11,303 nt of DNA from WLMZ01 sp031367435. Lineage in GTDB: Bacteria; Actinomycetota; Acidimicrobiia; Acidimicrobiales; Ilumatobacteraceae. Location of the stretch: the NCBI GenBank assembly GCA_031367435.1, contig JANLPV010000165.1:1-11303 (forward strand). Direction: 5' to 3'. This document shows positions 1-6,994 of the stretch, piece after piece (position 1 is the stretch's first letter; each line of letters begins with the position of its first letter). Both the position numbers and the translations under genes were made by a program. The notes beneath the pieces were generated by a model. It was given only the letters and a program-made list of their open reading frames with translations. It was not told the origin of the DNA and did not search any database.

Positions 1-15
1 CCTGAAGCCCGCCAG

Positions 16-1038
16 TTGAAGGTCGGTGTCGGTCTCTACACCGGCCAGGGGTCCACTGTCTCAGGCGAGGGATATCGCGACGCCATCGTCCTGGCCCGGG
101 CCGCCGAAGAGGCGGGCTTCGACTCGTTCTGGGTCAGCGAACACCACGGGTGGGACGACGCGTACCTGCCGAGTCCGCTCGTGCTGCTTGCTGCCCTGGC
201 TGGCGTCACAGATCGGATCGAGCTCGGCGCAGGATTGGTACTTGCCCCGCTCTACCACCCGGTGCGCTTGGCGTCTGATGTCGCGGTTCTGGACCAGTTA
301 TCGTGCGGTCGGCTGATCCTCGGCCTCGGCCTCGGATACATCGACAAGGAGTACGCGACGTTTGGGGTCGAGCGGTCCTCGAGAGCGGCACGACTCGATG
401 ACGTCATCGAGGTACTCCGGCGGGCCGGCACGGGACTGCCCTTCTCATACGCCGGGCGATCCATCGTGCTCGACGACGTGCGGGTGACCCCGCCGGTCAG
501 TCGGCCCGGTGGGGTTCCGGTCTGGTTGGGCGCCTACTCCGACGATGCAGTCCGTCGGGCCGGGGTCTCGGCCGATGGGCACCTGATCGGCCGAGGGTCG
601 CCGCACATCATCGAGAGCGCGAATCGGCTCCTTGCGGGCGTACGCCAACCGGATGCCCCGTCGTTCACGCGTGCTGTCAACATCACCGTTGTGCTCGAGG
701 ACGAAGGCGGCTCTGCGGCCTCGGCCCGTGCCGCATTTGCCGCGCAACAGCTGACCTACGAGCGTGTGCAGCACGGCGCAAACGTCTACAGCTCGATGAT
801 TCCCGACCCCTCCGGCGGCGAAGAACTGTCCGAGGGCAGCATCGACTCCTATATCCAGATTGCTGGAGACGTCGCCGACGTGGTAGTCGGAGTCAGACGG
901 GTCATCGAGCAGCTGTCGGGCTGGCGCACTGTGCACCTGGTGCTCCGCGTGCTCTTTCCGGGAGAACCCACCGAAGTGCAGGTCGAGCGGCTGCGAATCC
1001 TGGGGAGCAGCGTGCTTCCCGAGGTGCGTCGTCTATAG
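16..1038 (+). CDS. Luciferase-like (LLM class) flavin-dependent oxidoreductase, 5' end uncertain
   Basis: This 340-residue protein belongs to the bacterial luciferase-like family of TIM-barrel enzymes, which use reduced FMN or F420 to oxidise or reduce small organic molecules. The N-terminus MKVGVGLYTGQ is the usual first barrel strand. SFWVSEHH near residues 37-44 is the family's conserved region, followed by LGAGLVLAPLYHP and the GRLILGLGLGY block near residues 98-108. The start shown is a TTG with no clear ribosome site. The frame stays open to the window edge (five more codons), so the true start may lie upstream, although the match of the N-terminus to the family argues that little is missing. 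It is followed after 78 bases by the HisD-like gene and may share its transcript. The family is well supported; the cofactor (FMN or F420) and substrate are not determinable here. Confidence 0.85.
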   Translation: MKVGVGLYTGQGSTVSGEGYRDAIVLARAAEEAGFDSFWVSEHHGWDDAYLPSPLVLLAALAGVTDRIELGAGLVLAPLYHPVRLASDVAVLDQLSCGRLILGLGLGYIDKEYATFGVERSSRAARLDDVIEVLRRAGTGLPFSYAGRSIVLDDVRVTPPVSRPGGVPVWLGAYSDDAVRRAGVSADGHLIGRGSPHIIESANRLLAGVRQPDAPSFTRAVNITVVLEDEGGSAASARAAFAAQQLTYERVQHGANVYSSMIPDPSGGEELSEGSIDSYIQIAGDVADVVVGVRRVIEQLSGWRTVHLVLRVLFPGEPTEVQVERLRILGSSVLPEVRRL

Positions 1039-1057
1039 TCGTGATCTGTCACACGAC
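1038..1057. repeat. Short inverted repeat between the flavin enzyme and hisD-like genes
   Basis: GTCGTG at 1038-1043 and CACGAC at 1052-1057 form a perfect 6-bp inverted repeat around an 8-base spacer, starting on the last base of the upstream stop codon. It could be a small regulator site or a weak hairpin. There is no T-run after it, so an intrinsic terminator is not supported. A repeat this short can arise by chance. Confidence 0.25.
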
Positions 1058-1116
1058 GGTCGATCTGAGCGAGGAGGGGTTCCCCGCGTCTCACGGCCGA
1101 GTCGAAGGGAACGTCC

Positions 1117-2391
1117 ATGTTGGTCATCAAGGAAGCAACGGGAGTTGCCGCAGCGTCTCTCAAAGAGGTGTCTGCGGTTGTCGAGGGTTTGATCGACGAA
1201 GTTCGTGCCGGTGGGGATGCAGCAGTGCGCGCGCTCAGCGAACGACTCGACCACTGGTCGCCGGTCTCATTCCGGCTCTCGCAGCAGGAGATCGACGACA
1301 TCGTGGCATCCGTGCCGGCGGAAACCATCGACGACATCAACTTCGCGCAGACCCAGATCCGGCGCTTCGCTGAGGCGCAGTTGGCGACGATGAGCGACCT
1401 CGAGGTGGAGACCATTCCGGGCGTCTTCCTGGGCCACCGCAACATCCCCGTGGATTCTGTAGGTTGCTATGTTCCCGGCGGTCGGTACCCGATGGTCGCC
1501 TCCGCGCACATGAGCGTGCTCACCGCCAAGGTCGCGGGCGTCAAGTACGTCGTGGCGTGCACGCCTCCGATGGATGGAGTCCCGCCCCGCGAAACGGTTG
1601 CTGCGATGGCTCTTGCGGGCGCCGACGAGATCCACATCATCGGTGGGGTGCAGGCCGTCGCCATGATGGCTCTCGGCACCGAGACCGTTGCCCCGGTCGA
1701 CATGATCGTCGGGCCCGGGAACGCGTATGTGGCCGAGGCCAAGCGACAGCTGTTCGGCGAGGTAGGCATCGACCTGTTGGCAGGACCCACCGAAGTCATG
1801 GTGATCGCCGACCACACCGCCGACGCGGAGATGATCGCCACCGACCTGCTCGGCCAGGCCGAGCACGGTCCGACATCGCCGGCCGTATTGATCTGTCTCG
1901 ACCGTGAACTCGCCGAGGCAGTGATTATCGAAGTGGACCGGCAGTTGACGGTGCTCCGGACAGCAGACGTGGCTGGCGTCGCATGGCGAGATTGGGGCCG
2001 CGTCATCGTGGTCGACTCACACGAGCAAGCAGCGGAGTTGTCGGACGAACTCGCGTATGAACACGTAGAGATCCTCACCGAGGATCCACAATGGTACCTC
2101 CAACGGCTCCGCAACTACGGAGCACTGTTTCTCGGACCGGAGACCAACGTGTCCTACGGCGACAAGGTCATCGGTACCAACCACACGCTGCCGACCCGCC
2201 GGGCCGGTCGCTTCACCGGAGGCCTCTGGGTCGGCAAGTTCATCAAGACCGTCACCTATCAGCGGTGCACGCCCGAGGCAAGCGCACTCATCGGGTCCTA
2301 CGGGTCACGTTTGTGCGCCATCGAGCGTTTCTGGGGTCACAAGGAACAGGCCGATCTGCGGGTCCGCCGCTACGGGACTGCTGTCCAGTGA
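1117..2391 (+). CDS. HisD-family (histidinol dehydrogenase-like) NAD-dependent alcohol dehydrogenase, probably catabolic
   Basis: The 424-residue product is a full-length member of the histidinol dehydrogenase family, zinc enzymes that oxidise a primary alcohol to a carboxylate in two NAD-dependent steps. The YVPGGRYP segment lies at residues 118-125. Expected zinc ligands are visible at Q247, H250 (GQAEH), D349 (YGD) and H408, and the catalytic pair E315-H316 sits in AYEHVEI. H356 in TNHTLPT and E403 are also kept. The position usually held by Ser in AGPSE is Thr225. A GAAGGGA ribosome site at 1104-1110, six bases before the ATG, supports the start. No other histidine-biosynthesis gene is nearby. 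Neighbours are SDRs and a sugar importer, so I infer a catabolic role; one known catabolic branch is HpsN, which oxidises 2,3-dihydroxypropane-1-sulfonate. Family certain, substrate unknown. Confidence 0.88.
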   Translation: MLVIKEATGVAAASLKEVSAVVEGLIDEVRAGGDAAVRALSERLDHWSPVSFRLSQQEIDDIVASVPAETIDDINFAQTQIRRFAEAQLATMSDLEVETIPGVFLGHRNIPVDSVGCYVPGGRYPMVASAHMSVLTAKVAGVKYVVACTPPMDGVPPRETVAAMALAGADEIHIIGGVQAVAMMALGTETVAPVDMIVGPGNAYVAEAKRQLFGEVGIDLLAGPTEVMVIADHTADAEMIATDLLGQAEHGPTSPAVLICLDRELAEAVIIEVDRQLTVLRTADVAGVAWRDWGRVIVVDSHEQAAELSDELAYEHVEILTEDPQWYLQRLRNYGALFLGPETNVSYGDKVIGTNHTLPTRRAGRFTGGLWVGKFIKTVTYQRCTPEASALIGSYGSRLCAIERFWGHKEQADLRVRRYGTAVQ

Positions 2392-3134
2392 TCGACCTTG
2401 CCGGTCAGGTCGCCGTCGTCACCGGTGGTGGCGGAGGAATTGGCTCAGCTATCTGCCAGCGATTGGCCTCACTCGGCGCCACCGTGGTGATCTGCGTCGC
2501 CGAACGTCTGGAACGGGCAGAGACACTTGCCGCCGCACTTCCCGGCGTGGGACACCTCGCCGTTCGGGCCAGGGTCGACGAATCGGCCGACGTCGCCGAA
2601 CTCGCCGCGCTGGTTGCCGCCACGTACGGGCGCGTCGATGTCCTGGTCAACGCTGCAGGTCTGACGCGACCGGTCCCCCATGCCGATCTGGACTCGCTCG
2701 ACGACGAGTTGATCGATCGCATCTTCCGCGTCAACTGGCGGGGTTCGTTCGCCACCGTCCGGTCACTCCAGACGATGTTGGCCGCAGATGGTGGGGGAGT
2801 AGTGATCAACATCTCCTCCATCGCCGGAATCACCGGGTTGGGAAGTAACGTCGCGTACTGCGCATCAAAGGCGGCCGTCGATTCAATGACTCGCTCGCTC
2901 GCCAGGGCGCTCGCGCCGGCAATCCGCGTCGTGTCCGTCTCGCCCGGCTGGGTAGAGGGCGAATACGCTGCGTTTATGCCCCGAGAACTCCTCGATGCCC
3001 AAACGGCAGCAACGCCTCTGGGCCGACTGGCGACGCCTGTGGACGTCGCCGACGCCGTGGAGGCGGCACTGATCCTTCGCGCCACGACGGGCACGATCAT
3101 CGCTGTCGACGGTGGACGGCCGCTCGGGGTGTGA
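2388..3134 (+). CDS. Classical SDR-family NAD(P)-dependent oxidoreductase
   Basis: This 248-residue protein is a classical short-chain dehydrogenase/reductase of FabG-like size. It has the cofactor glycine motif TGGGGGIG (residues 12-19), the structural NAAG (88-91), and the catalytic tetrad N116, S144, Y157 and K161 (YCASK), then SPGW at 185-188 and a C-terminal VDGG. It would interconvert a secondary alcohol and a ketone; the direction is unknown. The frame is open much further upstream, but that part lies inside the hisD-like gene and has no SDR content. The GTG at 2388, which overlaps the hisD-like stop as GTGA, gives the canonical N-terminus MIDLAGQVAVVTGG. The overlap implies translational coupling and a shared pathway with the HisD-like enzyme. 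SDR membership is secure; the substrate is not. Confidence 0.88.
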   Translation: MIDLAGQVAVVTGGGGGIGSAICQRLASLGATVVICVAERLERAETLAAALPGVGHLAVRARVDESADVAELAALVAATYGRVDVLVNAAGLTRPVPHADLDSLDDELIDRIFRVNWRGSFATVRSLQTMLAADGGGVVINISSIAGITGLGSNVAYCASKAAVDSMTRSLARALAPAIRVVSVSPGWVEGEYAAFMPRELLDAQTAATPLGRLATPVDVADAVEAALILRATTGTIIAVDGGRPLGV

Positions 3135-3149
3135 TGAGCTTTCTTCGCC

Positions 3150-3177
3150 TAATTAGAACGTAGTAAGGTAACTAACG
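3150..3177. promoter_or_regulatory. AT-rich intergenic patch with an operator-like palindrome, possible promoter of the second SDR
   Basis: The 107-base gap before the second SDR contains a sharply AT-rich stretch in an otherwise GC-rich window. Inside it, TAGTAAGGTAACTA (3161-3174) is an imperfect 14-bp palindrome with perfect TAGT/ACTA ends. Such sites are typical of TetR- or GntR-type dimeric repressors. No strong -35/-10 pair with good spacing stands out, so the promoter call rests on composition and position only. Confidence 0.3.
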
Positions 3178-3226
3178 ACGCCCGAGAAGCGGGATGTCGC
3201 AATCTCAATTCGAATTTCGTATCAAC

Positions 3227-3232
3227 AGGGGG
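3227..3232 (+). promoter_or_regulatory. Ribosome binding site deciding the start of the second SDR
   Basis: AGGGGG ends nine bases before the ATG at 3242. It favours that start over the in-frame ATG at 3194, which would add 16 residues with no counterpart in SDR N-termini. A weaker GAGAAG precedes the 3194 ATG, so the longer form is not excluded. Confidence 0.6.
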
Positions 3233-3241
3233 TACATCAAC

Positions 3242-4084
3242 ATGGGCGTAGAACTTCGAGGTCTCGAAGGCAAGAACGTTCTGATCACCGGCGCCAGCAA
3301 GGGCCAGGGGTTCAGCCATGCCAAGGCATTCGCCGAAGCGGGCTGCAACATCGCTGCCATCGACATCACCGAACCGATCCCGGACATCTATCCGCTGGGT
3401 ACACCGGAGACGATGGCAGCCACCGTAAAGGCGATCGAGGAGCGCGGCCAGCGATGCATCCCGCTGCCCTGCGACATCCGTGACGAGGCGCAAGTCAAAG
3501 CATCCGTCGAGAAGGCACTCGACCTCTTCGGCGGTCGCATCGACGTCATCGTCAACAACGCGGGCGTCGCTGCGCTTGACCCGATTCACAAGATGCGTTC
3601 GTCAACCATGAACGCCGTGATCGACACGATCGTCAAGGGTGCCATCTATGTCACCAAATACGCCGTGGACAACATGATCGGCCGTGGTTCGGGCAAGATT
3701 ATCAACATCTCGTCGGCCGTCACCGGATCGGGACACGCCATGCTGTCGCACTACGTGGCGGCGAAGCACGCCATCAACGGACTCACGACCTCGTGGGCAA
3801 TGGAACTGAGCGAGTTCAACATCAACGTCAACTCGATCTGCCCGGCCACCATCAAGCCCGGCATCGGCCAGGGCTCTGGCATGGTGCTCGGCCTGGCGCC
3901 CGAAGCCGGCGTGACGATGGACGAGGCGTTCGAGATGTTCTCGGCCGGCGGCAACATGCCTGGGCTCAAGTGGCGTGCGGAAGTACAGCACATCACCGAC
4001 ATGGTGTTGTTCCTTGCAAGTGACAACGCCGACATGATCACCGGAGCGATTATCCCGGTCGACTGCGGTCAGATGTCGCGCTGA
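3242..4084 (+). CDS. SDR-family oxidoreductase resembling the mycofactocin-coupled subfamily
   Basis: The product (280 residues from the preferred ATG) is a short-chain dehydrogenase with TGASKGQGFSHA at residues 16-27. The GQG..SHA form of the glycine motif, together with an extra segment after the second strand (YPLGTPETMAATVKAIEERG, residues 50-69), matches what I know of SDRs that use a tightly held NAD and hand electrons to the redox peptide mycofactocin. NNAG is at 105-108, S158 and YVAAK (171-175) supply the Ser-Tyr-Lys triad, and the C-terminus has TGAIIPVDCG. The catalytic Asn expected near residue 130 (as in VNLTG) is Ile, encoded by ATC at 3629-3631. It is separated by about 110 bases from the genes on both sides and may be its own transcription unit. 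SDR call very sure; mycofactocin link probable. Confidence 0.87.
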   Translation: MGVELRGLEGKNVLITGASKGQGFSHAKAFAEAGCNIAAIDITEPIPDIYPLGTPETMAATVKAIEERGQRCIPLPCDIRDEAQVKASVEKALDLFGGRIDVIVNNAGVAALDPIHKMRSSTMNAVIDTIVKGAIYVTKYAVDNMIGRGSGKIINISSAVTGSGHAMLSHYVAAKHAINGLTTSWAMELSEFNINVNSICPATIKPGIGQGSGMVLGLAPEAGVTMDEAFEMFSAGGNMPGLKWRAEVQHITDMVLFLASDNADMITGAIIPVDCGQMSR

Positions 4085-4097
4085 CGCGTGACGGTTG

Positions 4098-4138
4098 CCG
4101 GCTCTAGGCGTCGTGAGCAAGTTGACGACTAGAGCCGG
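4098..4138. repeat. Perfect 10-bp inverted repeat (operator or terminator hairpin) before the ABC operon
   Basis: CCGGCTCTAG at 4098-4107 is repeated in reverse complement as CTAGAGCCGG at 4129-4138, with a 21-base spacer in which TCGT (4111-4114) can pair further with ACGA (4125-4128). It begins 13 bases after the SDR stop codon. The strong GC stem could end transcription, but no U-run follows, only ACTATGTTAATA. The right arm lies between the -35 and -10 of a plausible promoter, so a repressor operator is at least as likely. Confidence 0.6.
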
Positions 4139-4151
4139 ACTATGTTAATAA
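4122..4151 (+). promoter_or_regulatory. Candidate vegetative promoter for the ABC transporter operon
   Basis: TTGACG at 4122-4127 matches the -35 consensus in five of six positions. Downstream, TGTTAATAA at 4143-4151 gives a TG-extended, AT-rich -10 with an 18-base spacer; GTTAAT at 4144-4149, with a 16-base spacer, is an alternative. Transcription would start near 4158, leaving a leader of about 35 bases that carries the binding-protein ribosome site. The -35 lies inside the loop of the inverted repeat. Confidence 0.45.
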
Positions 4152-4194
4152 TGCAGTCTGGCGGGGGTCTCGCCTTCAACCAAGGGGGAAATGA

Positions 4195-5418
4195 ATGTTA
4201 TCGAAACAACTCATCGCGTTCGCAGCGGTGTCGGTCTTGGGATTGTCGGTCGCAGCGTGTAGCAGCGACAAGGCCAGCCCGGCCACGACGCCAGCCGGTG
4301 GCACCGCCGCCCTCTCCACCGTTGGTACGACGGCTGGCACCACCGCTGGCACCGCTACCAGTGGCGAACTCACGGGGCTTGCTCTCGCGCAGGGCCGCGT
4401 CGACGAGTTCAGCAAGACGCTGAAGGACCTCGGCCTCACCGAGAAGGTCAAGGCGCCCAAGGGGCTGAAGGTTGCCTACGTTCAGTGTTCGGTTCCCGTG
4501 TGTGAATCGATCAAGAAGGGCATCGTCGAGGCAGTCGACGCCATCGGCGGCACGCTGCAGATCTTCACCACGAAGGATACAGCTGACACGGTGCAGGCCG
4601 CCTTCCAGGCTGCCGTCCAGTCGAACCCAGACATGGTGCTCACGTCGGGTAACCCCCGTGCGTGGTTCGAGGCATCGCTGGCCGAGTTGAACGCCAAGAA
4701 GATCCCGGTCGTTGCATGGTCGATGCCGGAGCCGTATCAGGCTCCAGGCCTTGCGGCCAACCTTATCACCGGCGACGACTACTACTTCAACGGCGTGCTG
4801 ATGGCCGACTACGTCACGGCGAAGACGAACGGCAAGGCGAACGCCTTGTTCCTCAACATCCCGCAGTTCCCCGTGTTGGGTCTCGAGGCTGAAGGCTTCA
4901 AGGCTGAGATGGCCGCTGTCTGCGCCGGATGCAAGGTGAAAGGCCTCGACTTCACCGTCGATCAACTCATCGCCGGCGATCACATCTCGGCTGCTGTCAG
5001 CGAGCTCCAGAAGGATCCTTCGATCAACTACCTCGTCACCGGTTTCGGCGACATGTTGCTCGGTATGCCTGATGCGCTCAAGGGGATCAACGTGAAAGTC
5101 CCGGCAATCTCGCAAGCTGGAACGCCGGCGAACTATCAGCTCATCGCCGATGGGTCACTGCAGGTCGCTGACGCTGGTCTGCCCACTGGTCTGCTTGGCT
5201 GGCGTGCAATCGACGCAGGTCTGCGAGCAATCGCCGGTCAGAAGACCGGTGTGTTCTCGCCTCGTCCGCTGACCACCATCGCAGGTCACCCTGACATCGC
5301 CATTGCCGGCGTGCCATTGAAGATCCTGCAGAAGGCAGACATCTCCGATCCGAAGGCCGCATGGTCCGGCATCGATGGATACCAGAACCTGTTCAAGGCA
5401 CTCTGGATCTTGGGCTGA
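4195..5418 (+). CDS. Sugar-type ABC transporter substrate-binding lipoprotein
   Basis: This 407-residue protein is the extracellular binding component of a ribose/galactose-type importer. A lipoprotein signal peptide ends in the lipobox SVAAC, so Cys22 would be lipidated. A Thr/Ala/Gly-rich tether (residues about 23-60) precedes the bilobed periplasmic-binding-protein fold, which starts near LKVAYVQC (91-98) and has a TSGNPRAWFEA segment (150-160). Four cysteines remain in the mature domain: C98 and C103, and C243 and C246. AAGGGGG at 4182-4188, six bases before the ATG, is a strong ribosome site; an out-of-frame ATG at 4191 is ignored. It is first in the transporter set, with the ATPase 24 bases downstream. 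The lobe is diverged enough that the ligand cannot be named; sugar, polyol or a related polar compound is likely. Confidence 0.85.
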   Translation: MLSKQLIAFAAVSVLGLSVAACSSDKASPATTPAGGTAALSTVGTTAGTTAGTATSGELTGLALAQGRVDEFSKTLKDLGLTEKVKAPKGLKVAYVQCSVPVCESIKKGIVEAVDAIGGTLQIFTTKDTADTVQAAFQAAVQSNPDMVLTSGNPRAWFEASLAELNAKKIPVVAWSMPEPYQAPGLAANLITGDDYYFNGVLMADYVTAKTNGKANALFLNIPQFPVLGLEAEGFKAEMAAVCAGCKVKGLDFTVDQLIAGDHISAAVSELQKDPSINYLVTGFGDMLLGMPDALKGINVKVPAISQAGTPANYQLIADGSLQVADAGLPTGLLGWRAIDAGLRAIAGQKTGVFSPRPLTTIAGHPDIAIAGVPLKILQKADISDPKAAWSGIDGYQNLFKALWILG

Positions 5419-5442
5419 GACTCGGCTGAGGCCCGCCCCGGT

Positions 5443-6963
5443 ATGACGAACGAATCAGCGCTCATGGTCGACACTGCTGTACTGAACGTGGAGGCGGTCT
5501 CGAAGACCTTCCCCGGTCAGGTGGCACTCGATCACGTGTCGATCATCGTCAAGCCGGGGCGGGTTCACGCCCTTGTCGGGCAAAACGGGTCGGGTAAATC
5601 GACCCTGATCAAGATCCTCGCCGGCTACCACCGGGCCGATGACGGCGCGAAGGCGACATTGCTCGACGAGGATCTTGATCTTGTTGGCGGTGCAGGTGGA
5701 CGCGCCGACCGGATCCACGTCATGCACCAGGACCTCGGTCTTGTCAACTCGCTCAACTCTGTCGAGAACCTGGCACTCGGTCGCGGGTTCCACACCGGCT
5801 TCCTCGGCAGGGTGCGCTGGAAAGAAGAGAACGCCCACGCCACCGCGCACCTCGCCACCATCGGTGCAACGTTCGACGTGCGTATTCCCGTGGGCATGCT
5901 GACGCCATCGGAACGTTCGCTCGTGGCCCTCGCCCGAGCGCTCGAAGGCTGGGACGACGATGGCGGTGGTCTGCTCATCCTCGATGAGCCAACGGCAGCG
6001 ATGGCGCGCCTCGACGTGCTGCGTCTCTTCGAAGCGGTTCGCAAGATCCGCGATCGCGGTGCCGGGGTGGTCTTCGTCTCGCACCGTATCGACGAAGTGT
6101 TCGAAATCGCCGATGACTACACGGTCCTTCGCGATGCCAAGGTGGTTGCCTCGGGTGCGGTCGCAGACCTCACCCACGAATCGCTCATCGAACTCATCGT
6201 CGGTCGGGCGTTGGACGAAATCGGAATCCACGAGCACGAGCACGCCGGGCAACCGGTGATGGAAGTGCGCAACCTGTGGGGGGATCGACTCGAGGCGCTC
6301 AACCTCACCGTTCGCGCTGGCGAGATCGTCGGCTTCGCCGGACTGGTCGGGTCAGGCCGAGAAGAACTCCCCAACCTGCTTTTCGGGGCGAAGCACCGAG
6401 CCGCTGGCACGGTCAGCATCAACGGCAACCCCGTACTGGAGGACCCGTACGAAGCCATGTGCGCAGGGATGGCACTGGTCCCGGCCGAACGCAAACGATA
6501 CGGATCCATCGGACACCAGACGATTCGCGAGAACATCAGCCTTGCTCACCTCCGGCCGTTCATGTCACGCGGTCGCCTCTCGCGTCGGCTCGAACGCTCC
6601 GAAGTGGCCACGTGGGCTGAACGCGTCGAGCTTCGTCCAGCCGAGCCCGAGCGCCTCTTCGACACGCTCAGCGGCGGTAACCAGCAAAAGGCCGTCATCG
6701 CCCGCTGGCTGCGAACCACACCATCGATCCTCGTGCTTGACGAGCCGACGCAGGGCGTTGATGTCGGGGCCAAGAGCACCATCTACGGATTGCTCGCTCA
6801 AGCCGCAGCCGAGAGGATGGGGCTTGTCGTGTGCTCATCCGAGGCTGAGGAACTGGCTGCCATCTGCGATCGTGTGATCGTGCTGGCCAACGGCCGGTCG
6901 ATCGCCGAACTCCATGGCTCAGCGCTGTCCGCAGAATCAATCGTGCAGCAGTTGCTGCGATGA
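5443..6963 (+). CDS. Sugar ABC transporter ATP-binding protein, two nucleotide-binding domains (RbsA/MglA type)
   Basis: The 506-residue protein has the tandem ATPase layout of ribose/galactose/xylose importers and powers uptake from the cytoplasmic face. Domain 1 has Walker A GQNGSGKST (46-54), Q-loop HQDLGLV (95-101), a degenerate signature LTPSERS (153-159), Walker B LLILDEPT (177-184) and switch His214. Domain 2 has the usual non-canonical Walker A GLVGSGREE (300-308), an intact signature LSGGNQQ (409-415), Walker B ILVLDEPT (429-436) and Ser in place of the switch His. As in other RbsA-type proteins, one composite site is therefore likely catalytic and the other impaired. ATG 5443 has only a weak GAGG at 5428-5431; the in-frame ATG at 5464 is a possible alternative. 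The position between binding protein and permease is the expected order. Confidence 0.93.
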   Translation: MTNESALMVDTAVLNVEAVSKTFPGQVALDHVSIIVKPGRVHALVGQNGSGKSTLIKILAGYHRADDGAKATLLDEDLDLVGGAGGRADRIHVMHQDLGLVNSLNSVENLALGRGFHTGFLGRVRWKEENAHATAHLATIGATFDVRIPVGMLTPSERSLVALARALEGWDDDGGGLLILDEPTAAMARLDVLRLFEAVRKIRDRGAGVVFVSHRIDEVFEIADDYTVLRDAKVVASGAVADLTHESLIELIVGRALDEIGIHEHEHAGQPVMEVRNLWGDRLEALNLTVRAGEIVGFAGLVGSGREELPNLLFGAKHRAAGTVSINGNPVLEDPYEAMCAGMALVPAERKRYGSIGHQTIRENISLAHLRPFMSRGRLSRRLERSEVATWAERVELRPAEPERLFDTLSGGNQQKAVIARWLRTTPSILVLDEPTQGVDVGAKSTIYGLLAQAAAERMGLVVCSSEAEELAAICDRVIVLANGRSIAELHGSALSAESIVQQLLR

Positions 6964-6994
6964 AGCAACTACCCACACCAGATAGGGCACTCAC

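Noticed and set aside
2091..2387. N-terminal extension of the first SDR back to the ATG at 2091
   Set aside because: This part lies within the hisD-like gene in another frame, its translation is Arg/His/Pro-rich with no fold, and the GTG at 2388 gives the canonical SDR N-terminus.
1117..2391. Histidine biosynthesis locus
   Set aside because: Only a HisD-family protein is present; none of the other his genes are nearby, and the context is a catabolic importer with redox enzymes.
4320..4370. GGCACC/ACG-rich short repeats as a DNA repeat element
   Set aside because: They encode the Thr/Ala/Gly linker after the lipobox; the repetition is explained by the protein tether.
5413..5430. Direct repeat GGCTGAG twice between the binding protein and ATPase genes
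   Set aside because: Seven bases repeated in an 18-base span that includes a stop codon is easily chance; no hairpin or regulatory pattern is attached.
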